From JARLFX01 sp036404255 (GTDB taxonomy: Bacteria > Acidobacteriota > Terriglobia > Terriglobales > Acidobacteriaceae): a DNA stretch of 6,693 nt. The DNA is taken from NCBI GenBank assembly GCA_036404255.1, contig DASWOP010000115.1, positions 1 to 6,693 of the forward strand. The letters run 5' to 3'. The notes under the pieces were generated by a model. It saw only the letters and a program-made list of their open reading frames with translations, did not search any database and was not told the DNA's origin. Below are positions 1-6,137 of this stretch, one piece after another; the first letter of the stretch is position 1; the number at the start of each line of letters is the position of its first letter. Both the position numbers and the translations under genes were made by a program.

Positions 1-113
1 GGTGCGCTTTCCGAAAGAACGTTCTATCGTTGCTGCGTTCCATGAGAGCGGCAACACGCGTTCTCTATCCTTTATGCTGTCTTACAAAATTGAAAGCAAG
101 GAATTGACTCCCC
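1..113. other. Leader region upstream of the five-gene block
   Basis: No convincing gene is seen here. One frame stays open from base 2 into the first gene, but its product is low-complexity Ser/Arg-rich and looks like a shadow. The 3' end of an upstream gene could lie in the first 45 bases (frame 1 stops at 43-45) but cannot be established. A perfect 10-base palindrome AGAACGTTCT lies at 16-25, and a related half-site followed by CTATC recurs near 60-69. A TATGCT hexamer at 73-78 could be a -10 element, but no good -35 partner is visible. The operon promoter is probably here or just upstream of the window; I cannot fix it. Confidence 0.35.
98..103 (+). promoter_or_regulatory. Shine-Dalgarno site deciding the start of the first gene
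   Basis: AAGGAA lies 10 bases before the ATG at 114 and 16 bases before a second in-frame ATG at 120. The spacing favours 114, giving a protein that begins M-Q-M-S-R-R. Either start keeps the twin-arginine signal. Confidence 0.55.
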
Positions 114-1403
114 ATGCAGATGAGCCGCCGCAATCTTTTCAGGACTACCGCCGGAGCCGCCGGAGCGGCTCTCTTTCTGCCCCGCATTGCAACCGCTCAG
201 TTCCTGAATGCGCCTCGTCACGGTCTGCCAGGAACTCTACAGCAGAGATACGCAAAACTCGACGCTATCCTTAAAGAGCCTGTCTTCAAGCGCGAACAGT
301 TCCATGACCCCGTCATCATCGAGTCAATCGAACTTCTCCACTATAAGAATTCGTATCTTTGCCGCATCCGGGCAAAGGGCGGCGCCGAAGGGCTCGCCGT
401 CTCGAACAGCCAGCAGATGTCGGTCCTCTATCCGATCCTGATCAAGCGCCTCGCCCCCTTCTTCATCGGCAAGGACGCTCGCGACCTCGAGTTTCTCCTC
501 GAAGAGTCCACCGTCTACGAGAACAACTACAAGGCCCAGAGTCTTGCCCTCTGGGTTCCCCTCGCTACTATCGAATTTGCCATTCTTGATATGTTCGGCA
601 AGATGGCCAAAAAATCCATCGGCCAGCTCATTGGAGACATTCACAATACCTCGATCCGCGTCTACCAGGCCAACGGCGAGCGCGGTATCTCTCCCGAAGA
701 AACTATCGAACATCTACAGCGCGACGTGGCCATCTCCCATGCCAAGGCCATCAAGTTCAAAGTCGGTGGCCGCATGAGCCATCTTGAGACTCCGACGGGG
801 CGGAGTGAGAAGCTCATCCCCCTGGTTCGCAAGACCTTTGGCCCGGACATGATTATCTCCGCTGATGCGAACGGTTCCTATACCGCCGAACAGGCCATCC
901 CCATCGGCAAGATCATGCAGGAGTACAAATACGCTTTCTTCGAGGAGCCTGTGCCCTTCGATTGGTACGAAGAAACGAAGAAAGTCGCCGATGCCCTCGA
1001 AATCCCTATCGCTGGCGGGGAGCAGGAAGCCAGCACCCATAACTTCCGCTGGCTGATCGCAAATGGTGGTCTCTCTATCACCCAGCAGGATATGTTCTAC
1101 TTCGGCGGCATGGTTCGCTGCATGCGGGTAGCCCGCATGGCCAATGCCTTCGGCAAGCAGACCATCCCGCATATCTCTTCGACCGGCCTCGGCTACCTCT
1201 ACATGATGCACTTCGTCTCTGCCATTCCCAACTCCGGACCGTATCACGAGTTCAAGGAGTTCAATGACACGCTCCCTTACACCTGCGCCACTTCCACCCT
1301 ACGCAGCGACGAGAACGGTGCCGTCAAAGTTCCTACTGGCCCGGGGCTCGGCATTGAGATCGATCCGGCGTATATCGCGAAGCACGAGGTGGTCAAAGGA
1401 TGA
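114..1403 (+). CDS. Tat-exported enolase-superfamily enzyme, mandelate racemase type
   Basis: This 429-residue protein has the full two-domain layout of the enolase superfamily. A capping domain covers about residues 60-175, including the typical ALD-MFGK-type helix at 154-174, and a TIM-type barrel follows. Visible active-site residues are K214-x-K216 on the second strand, presumed metal ligands D251, E277 and E303, and a D326/H353 dyad. The 26-residue steps between ligands and the 27-residue step from Asp to His equal those I know for mandelate racemase (195/221/247 and 270/297). The family removes a proton next to a carboxylate using Mg2+, giving racemisation, epimerisation or dehydration of acid sugars; a sugar-acid dehydratase or epimerase is most likely. 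The N-terminus has S4-R5-R6-N-L-F, a hydrophobic stretch and ATA|Q (cleavage after about A28), so export by Tat is predicted, which is unusual for this superfamily. It heads the operon, and its stop overlaps the cupin start. The substrate is unknown. Confidence 0.9.
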   Translation: MQMSRRNLFRTTAGAAGAALFLPRIATAQFLNAPRHGLPGTLQQRYAKLDAILKEPVFKREQFHDPVIIESIELLHYKNSYLCRIRAKGGAEGLAVSNSQQMSVLYPILIKRLAPFFIGKDARDLEFLLEESTVYENNYKAQSLALWVPLATIEFAILDMFGKMAKKSIGQLIGDIHNTSIRVYQANGERGISPEETIEHLQRDVAISHAKAIKFKVGGRMSHLETPTGRSEKLIPLVRKTFGPDMIISADANGSYTAEQAIPIGKIMQEYKYAFFEEPVPFDWYEETKKVADALEIPIAGGEQEASTHNFRWLIANGGLSITQQDMFYFGGMVRCMRVARMANAFGKQTIPHISSTGLGYLYMMHFVSAIPNSGPYHEFKEFNDTLPYTCATSTLRSDENGAVKVPTGPGLGIEIDPAYIAKHEVVKG

Positions 1404-1837
1404 AGACGCTACTATTCGCAGCCATTGCAATGCTGCCGCTGATTGCCACTGCGCAGCAGCCCACGCTTCCGGCCGGTGTTACTGTCTGGCCCAAAGGCAT
1501 GCCGCCCCAGGGCATCAAGCACAAGGATGCCTATGGAACTCACATCCTCTCCATCTCTCACCGTGAGAAAGATGGGATGGTGGAGGTGCATGACAGCAAG
1601 AGCGACGTCATGATCATCCAGAGTGGCGAGGCACGCCTCGTCGTTGGGGGCAAAGGCATTAACATGCACTCAACCGGTGTGGGTGAATGGCAAGGCACGA
1701 GCATCGAAGGTGGAATAACCATCCTCGTCGGCCCGGGAGATGTCATCCACATCCCTGCGAAGACACCGCACCAGTTTTTTCTTCTTAAGCCCGGAACCCA
1801 GATCACCTACATGCTTGTAAAAGTAATCGAGCCGTAG
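1400..1837 (+). CDS. Secreted single-domain cupin
   Basis: This 145-residue protein has a Sec-type signal peptide: MK, a hydrophobic core, then ATA|Q with cleavage after about residue 18. One cupin domain fills about residues 45-143. Motif 1 reads E62-V-H64-x4-D69-x6-G76, so the first canonical His is Glu and the usual Glu is Asp. Motif 2 is P112-G-D, P119 and H124. E62, H64, D69 and H124 could still bind a metal, and I recall other exported cupins with this pattern. The start is an ATGA overlap with the upstream stop, with GAGG at 1386-1389 at good spacing, so translation is probably coupled to the enolase-type enzyme. Small cupins in sugar loci include isomerases, epimerases and the pectin-pathway protein KdgF, but similarity to KdgF is not evident. 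Its role is unknown; action on the same substrate as its partner is inference. Confidence 0.85.
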   Translation: MKTLLFAAIAMLPLIATAQQPTLPAGVTVWPKGMPPQGIKHKDAYGTHILSISHREKDGMVEVHDSKSDVMIIQSGEARLVVGGKGINMHSTGVGEWQGTSIEGGITILVGPGDVIHIPAKTPHQFFLLKPGTQITYMLVKVIEP

Positions 1838-1884
1838 CATTTTGCAATACTCCACCACCAACCTTTACACCGACCGAACTGACC

Positions 1885-1890
1885 GAGGAA
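1885..1890 (+). promoter_or_regulatory. Closely spaced Shine-Dalgarno site deciding the dctA start
   Basis: GAGGAA ends only two bases before the ATG at 1893, closer than usual. The frame is open back to a TTG at 1842, but that codon has no good ribosome site and would add 17 residues (rich in Thr, Asp and Tyr) not expected in the family. From 1893 the conserved LYF motif falls at residues 15-17, close to its place in Escherichia coli DctA. I therefore choose 1893. The short spacing may reduce initiation. Confidence 0.5.
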
Positions 1891-1892
1891 AG

Positions 1893-3209
1893 ATGCTCAC
1901 CACAACAGCCCGCAAGCAGCCTTTCTTCCGTACACTCTACTTCCGGGTCATCGTCGGCGTGGTCGCGGGAGTTGTTGTCGGCGTCTTCTGGCCGAACTTT
2001 GGCCGCTCCCTCAAGCCCCTGGGAGATGGCTTCATCAGCCTCGTCCGCATGACGATCGCTCCCATTGTCTTCCTTAGCGTTCTGGTCGGTATTGCCAGCG
2101 TGGGAGACCTCCGCAAGATGGGCCGTATTGGCCTGAAGGCGCTCGTCTACTTCGAGGTCGTCACCACCTTCGCACTTCTGCTTGGCCTCGGCGTCGCCTC
2201 CGTCATTCAACCCGGCCGCGGCATGAATGTGAACGTCAACGACCTCAATTCCTCCGGCGTGGCGCAATACACCGCTGCGAGCGTTCATTCCACGCCGACG
2301 GGTTTCCTGCTTGGCATTATCCCAGATACATTTGTTGGCGCATTTTCAAAGGGTGACATCATACAAGTCCTCTTTCTCGCCATTCTCTGTGGAATTGCTC
2401 TCACCATGGTCCGCGACAACGAGGTCATTACCAAGGCGGCGGAATCCGTCTCGCATATCTTCTACAAAGTCATCGCCATCATTATGGAGGTTGCGCCTTT
2501 TGGCGCATTCGGGGCCATGGCCTTCACCATTGGCCAGTATGGCGTTGTCACACTCTTCGCGCTCGGCAAGCTTCTGCTTTGCATCTATCTCACCAGCATC
2601 GGTTTTATCCTGATTGTCCTCGGAGGTCTCTGTCTCCTCAGCGGGATCAGCTTCTGGCGCTTCGTCGTCTACCTCCGCGAAGAGGTTCTGATTGTCCTCG
2701 GCACCTCTTCGTCTGAGCCCGCGCTTCCCGGCATGCTCATCAAGATGGAAAACCTTGGCTGCTCCCGCGCAGTAACTGGTCTGGTTATCCCTGCCGGTTA
2801 CTCTTTCAATCTCGACGGGACATCGATCTACCTCACCATCTCTGCGCTCTTCATCGCGCAAGCCACCAATACGCATCTCACCTTCGGGCAGAAGATCTTC
2901 ATCCTTCTCGTCCTGATGCTCAACTCCAAGGGCGCAGCCGCCGTTACGGGTGGCGGTTTCATCACTCTTGCCGGAACACTCTCCGCCGTCGGCACCATTC
3001 CCGTCGCTGGACTTTCGCTTCTCCTTGGAGTCGACCGCTTCATGTCGCAGATGCGTTCTCTCACCAATCTCATCGGCAACGGAGTTGCCACCATCATCGT
3101 TGCCAAATGGGAAAATCAGTTCGACGCCCATCGCGCCCACGACGTGCTGTACAACACCATCGATCCCTCGCAGGAGATCACGCTGGAAGAGCCCGCAGGA
3201 GTTCTATGA
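1893..3209 (+). CDS. dctA: C4-dicarboxylate:cation symporter, DctA type
   Basis: This 438-residue inner-membrane protein belongs to the dicarboxylate/amino acid:cation symporter (DAACS) family and resembles E. coli DctA (428 residues) along its whole length. DctA imports succinate, fumarate, malate and related diacids with protons or sodium. Hydrophobic segments lie near residues 18-33, 52-68, 84-105, 154-173, 191-213 and 220-249. The transport core follows: the GTSSSEP hairpin at 270-276, NLDGTSIY at 306-313, the SKGAAAVTG hairpin at 345-353, and D381-RFM with R-S-L-T-N and GNG at 388-397. All the signature blocks are intact. The start at 1893 is preferred over an in-frame TTG at 1842. It lies 55 bases after the cupin gene and overlaps the next gene by ATGA. 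No dctBD-like sensor or regulator is in view. The operon setting hints at an organic diacid made outside the cytoplasm as substrate; a uronate or aldarate is speculation. Confidence 0.93.
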   Translation: MLTTTARKQPFFRTLYFRVIVGVVAGVVVGVFWPNFGRSLKPLGDGFISLVRMTIAPIVFLSVLVGIASVGDLRKMGRIGLKALVYFEVVTTFALLLGLGVASVIQPGRGMNVNVNDLNSSGVAQYTAASVHSTPTGFLLGIIPDTFVGAFSKGDIIQVLFLAILCGIALTMVRDNEVITKAAESVSHIFYKVIAIIMEVAPFGAFGAMAFTIGQYGVVTLFALGKLLLCIYLTSIGFILIVLGGLCLLSGISFWRFVVYLREEVLIVLGTSSSEPALPGMLIKMENLGCSRAVTGLVIPAGYSFNLDGTSIYLTISALFIAQATNTHLTFGQKIFILLVLMLNSKGAAAVTGGGFITLAGTLSAVGTIPVAGLSLLLGVDRFMSQMRSLTNLIGNGVATIIVAKWENQFDAHRAHDVLYNTIDPSQEITLEEPAGVL

Positions 3210-4450
3210 AACGCCGACTACTGCTCATCGCTTTGCTTCTGCTTGCGCCCTCTATCGCCCAAGCCACATCGCGGCCGGCCACTCCCCGCCAACTGGAAAA
3301 ATGGCGCAGTCAGATCCGGCAAACACTCTTCATTCCCTCTCCGCTTCCCGCACTCGCGCCAACAACCTACAGCACCTTCTCTCCCGCCCCGGGAGTCATC
3401 GCCGAACGTATCAGCTACGCCACCAATTACGGCCTCCGCATTCCTGCTGTCATCTACCGTCCCGAACATCCAACTGCTCCCATGCCCGCCATCGTCATTG
3501 TCAATGGTCACGGCGGAGACAAGACCTCCTGGTACGCCTTCTACTCCGGAATTCTCTACGCCCGCGCTGGCGCAGTGGTTCTCACTTACGATCCCATGGG
3601 AGAAGACGAGCGCAACAGCAGTCGAGCCTCAGAGACGCGCATTCACGACACGGTAGTCCCCGGCTCGCACATTCCCGAGCACCTCGCTGGCTTGATGATT
3701 ACCGATATTCTCCAGTCGTTCTCCTATCTCGCTCAGCGCTCAGACGTTGATCCGCATCGTATCGCTATCTCCGCCTACTCTATGGGTTCCTTTCATGCCG
3801 TTATCGCCGGAGCCCTTGAGCCACGCCTCCGAGCGCTCCTGCTTTCCGGCGGAGGCAATCTTGACGGTCCCGGCGGCTATTGGGACACCTCCAAGCCTAT
3901 GTGCCAGGGCGGAGCCTATCGCGCCCTCAACATTCTCGAAGATGCAGATGCCCGCGGTGCAATTCTCTACGCTCTCAATCAGCAGCACGGGCCAACCCTC
4001 ATCCTGAACGGTACCGCCGACGGACTCATCACGCGTCCGCATACCGATGAAGCCTTCTTCGTAGACCTGCGTGACCGCACTGCCGCCATCACCGGGACAC
4101 GAAAGAATCTTTTTGAGACAGATTGGTTTCCAGGCGCAGGCCATCGCCCAAACTTTGTTACACGCAAAGCCGCCCTCTGGCTTCAGCAGCAGCTCAGCTT
4201 CCCAAACTGGACCGTCGCTGCAATCAACGCTCTCGGCGAATCGCACATCAGCGAATGGGCCGCCCGCACTGGAGCGCATGTTGGCTCAGGCTTTCTCAAC
4301 GAACTCTCCGAGGGCGGCGTGGAAGCACTCTCTACCGATATCCCCAATCTCCCGCGCAATCTGCTGCAAGCTATCCCCGAGCCTGAATGGCAACAACACA
4401 AACAGGACTTCATCTGGGAAACCTGGCTCGAACGCACCAAAACCTTCTAA
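3206..4450 (+). CDS. Secreted alpha/beta hydrolase, acetyl xylan esterase-like
   Basis: This 414-residue protein has a clear Sec signal: M-K-R-R, a Leu-rich core, then AQA|T with cleavage after about residue 20. The fold is alpha/beta hydrolase. H102-G lies in the presumed oxyanion loop, a DPMGEDER block at 129-136 is typical of acetyl xylan esterase/dienelactone hydrolase relatives, the nucleophile elbow is A190-Y-S192-M-G194, the acid is probably D272 (GTADG), and the base is probably H313 (PGAGH). The elbow has Ala in place of the first Gly, a tolerated variant. About 85 residues follow the catalytic region (330-414) and are unassigned. The start is ATG 3206, overlapping the dctA stop, with AGGAG at 3197-3201; the frame is open further upstream but has neither signal nor ribosome site. 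Beside a GH28 enzyme, removal of acetyl or other esters from pectin is plausible. A peptidase or other esterase is possible; substrate not shown. Confidence 0.85.
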   Translation: MKRRLLLIALLLLAPSIAQATSRPATPRQLEKWRSQIRQTLFIPSPLPALAPTTYSTFSPAPGVIAERISYATNYGLRIPAVIYRPEHPTAPMPAIVIVNGHGGDKTSWYAFYSGILYARAGAVVLTYDPMGEDERNSSRASETRIHDTVVPGSHIPEHLAGLMITDILQSFSYLAQRSDVDPHRIAISAYSMGSFHAVIAGALEPRLRALLLSGGGNLDGPGGYWDTSKPMCQGGAYRALNILEDADARGAILYALNQQHGPTLILNGTADGLITRPHTDEAFFVDLRDRTAAITGTRKNLFETDWFPGAGHRPNFVTRKAALWLQQQLSFPNWTVAAINALGESHISEWAARTGAHVGSGFLNELSEGGVEALSTDIPNLPRNLLQAIPEPEWQQHKQDFIWETWLERTKTF

Positions 4451-4471
4451 CTCAATTTAAGGACAAATAAA

Positions 4472-6085
4472 ATGTCAGAATCCAGTCGGCGTGAACTCCT
4501 CAAATTTAGTGGTATCAGCCTCGCGGCTCTCGCCTCTTCCGCTCCACTCTCTGCCTATGCCGCCCCAGCGCGAGCCGCCCATCCAGCCATGCAGACCATC
4601 TTCGATGTCCGCACCTTCGGCGCGACCGGAGATGGCAAGACCCTCGACACTCCCGCTATCAATCGCGCTATTGAAGCAGCGGCAGCCGTAGGCGGTGGCA
4701 CAGTTCTCTTCCCTGCAGGCACCTATCTTTGTTTCTCCATCCATCTCAAGAGTTACGTCGACCTCTACATCGCGCAGGGCGCCACCATCCTCGCCGCAGA
4801 CGGTCCAAAGCCCGGCGACTCTACCGGCTACAACGGCGGCAAGTATGACGCTCCCGAACCCAAAACCGCGTGGGATGCCTACCAGGACTTCGGACATAAC
4901 CACTGGCACAACTCCCTCATCTGGGGCGAAGACCTTCACGACATCAGCATCGCCGGCCCCGGCCTTATCTGGGGACGAGGCCTCACCGCCGGCCATGGTA
5001 ACCACGTCCTCCCCGACGGTGTGGGCAACAAGGCCATCGCCATGAAGAACTGCCGCAACATCATCTTTCGCGACTTCTCCATTCTCAAGGGCGGCCACTT
5101 CGGCCTGCTGCTTACGGCAGTCGACAATCTCACTATCGACAATCTCAAAATTGACACCGACCGTGACGGTATCGACATCGATTGCTGCCGCAACGTCCGC
5201 GTCTCCAACTGCACCGTGAACTCACCTGAAGACGATGCCATTTGTCCCAAGAGTTCCTTCGCACTCGGCTATGCTCGCTCCACAGACAACGTGACCATTA
5301 CCAACTGCTACACCACTGGCAAGTATGAGATTGGCAGTCTGCTGGATGGCACCTTCAAAGTCGATAAACTCGCCAACAGCAAAGAAGCCACTGGCCGCAT
5401 CAAGTGTGGGACAGAGAGCAACGGCGGCTTCCGCAACATCACCATCTCCAACTGCGTCTGCGAAGGCAGCCGCGGCATCGCGCTGGAATCTGCTGACGGC
5501 GCGCTCCTCGAAGACATCGCCATCACCAACATCACCATGCGCGAATGCACCGTCTCTCCGCTCTACATCCGTCTCTGCGCCCGTATGCGGGGCCCGGCGG
5601 ACGCAAAGGTCGGCACCGTCCGTCGCGTCTACGTGGATAACTTCATCAGCTATAATTCATCCTCGCAACAGCCAGCTATCATCGCCGGCATACCCAATGT
5701 CCTAATGGAAGATATTCGCCTCTCCAATATCTACTTTCATCAGATCGGCAACGCCGGCAAGGATATGGCAGATACGATTCCAGACGAAAAGATCAACGTG
5801 TACCCCGACCCCACTCGCATGGGCGAGATGCCCTCCCACGGACTCTTCCTTCGCAACATTAAGAACTGTGATGTCTCGAATGTCGATCTTGCACTCCTCA
5901 ACCCAGATGCCCGACCTGCTGTCTGGGCGCAAAATGTCCACGGCCTCGACATCTTCCGCCTCAAGACGCCGCTCTCATCCGGTCCCAATAATGTGGTTCT
6001 CAAAGACGTGAGCGACTTCCACTTTGGCGGATCTCGCGGGATCAAGGAAACATCCTTCGACAACGCCGGCTCAAAATCCTTTTAA
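4472..6085 (+). CDS. Tat-exported glycoside hydrolase family 28 protein
   Basis: This 537-residue enzyme is of the polygalacturonase family, predicted to hydrolyse galacturonan or rhamnogalacturonan bonds outside the cytoplasm. S5-R6-R7-E-L-L-K is a near-consensus Tat motif, followed by a hydrophobic stretch and AYA|A near residue 30. The mature protein begins with the family opening (FGATGDGKT at 49-57, then GGGTVLFPAGTYL at 74-86) and continues as a parallel beta-helix rich in repeats such as NCRNI and ITNIT. Catalytic blocks are D232-G-I-D235 (the NTD motif), D254-D255, and R309-I-K311 followed by CGTESNGGFRN. The usual GHG is replaced by T282-G-K284 just before IGS. I recall a subfamily with this feature, so it is probably not decay. 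TAAGGA at 4458-4463 sits 8 bases before the ATG. It is the last gene of the block, 21 bases after the esterase. The exact substrate and exo/endo mode are unknown. Confidence 0.92.
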   Translation: MSESSRRELLKFSGISLAALASSAPLSAYAAPARAAHPAMQTIFDVRTFGATGDGKTLDTPAINRAIEAAAAVGGGTVLFPAGTYLCFSIHLKSYVDLYIAQGATILAADGPKPGDSTGYNGGKYDAPEPKTAWDAYQDFGHNHWHNSLIWGEDLHDISIAGPGLIWGRGLTAGHGNHVLPDGVGNKAIAMKNCRNIIFRDFSILKGGHFGLLLTAVDNLTIDNLKIDTDRDGIDIDCCRNVRVSNCTVNSPEDDAICPKSSFALGYARSTDNVTITNCYTTGKYEIGSLLDGTFKVDKLANSKEATGRIKCGTESNGGFRNITISNCVCEGSRGIALESADGALLEDIAITNITMRECTVSPLYIRLCARMRGPADAKVGTVRRVYVDNFISYNSSSQQPAIIAGIPNVLMEDIRLSNIYFHQIGNAGKDMADTIPDEKINVYPDPTRMGEMPSHGLFLRNIKNCDVSNVDLALLNPDARPAVWAQNVHGLDIFRLKTPLSSGPNNVVLKDVSDFHFGGSRGIKETSFDNAGSKSF

Positions 6086-6089
6086 ACAG

Positions 6090-6120
6090 AAACGCCCTAC
6101 AGAAGATTGCAGGGCGTTTT
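6090..6120 (+). terminator. Intrinsic terminator closing the operon
   Basis: AAACGCCCT (6090-6098) pairs with AGGGCGTTT (6111-6119), a perfect 9-base stem around a 12-base loop that can pair partly further. The right arm runs into TTTTATT. It begins five bases after the GH28 stop codon. Read on the other strand, the same stem is followed by a weaker T-rich stretch, so it may also serve the convergent gene ending at 6138. Confidence 0.88.
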
Positions 6121-6137
6121 ATTGCAATCAATTCGGA

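Noticed and set aside
2..274. Open frame from a GTG at base 2 overlapping the first gene
   Set aside because: The second half is antisense-like Ser/Arg-rich sequence in another frame of the enolase-type gene, with no ribosome site or family resemblance.
714..1247. 177-residue open frame on the - strand
   Set aside because: It lies fully inside the enolase-type gene, whose catalytic residues prove the + frame; the length reflects codon bias.
2346..3140. 264-residue open frame on the - strand
   Set aside because: Charged, repetitive composition opposite the clearly conserved DctA transport core; a shadow.
3107..3205. Upstream extension of the esterase frame
   Set aside because: It would lie inside dctA, is Arg-rich, and would bury the signal peptide; ATG 3206 has a good ribosome site and the signal.
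2950..3750. 266-residue + frame spanning the dctA/esterase junction
   Set aside because: Ser/Pro/Arg/His-rich shadow running across two well-supported genes.
4475..5098. 207-residue - strand frame opposite the GH28 gene
   Set aside because: Antisense shadow of a gene with clear Tat and GH28 motifs.
5310..5340. GH28 as a decayed pseudogene because GHG is missing
   Set aside because: The reading frame is intact, other catalytic blocks and the signal are kept, and the flanking sequence is well conserved, so a subfamily trait is more likely.
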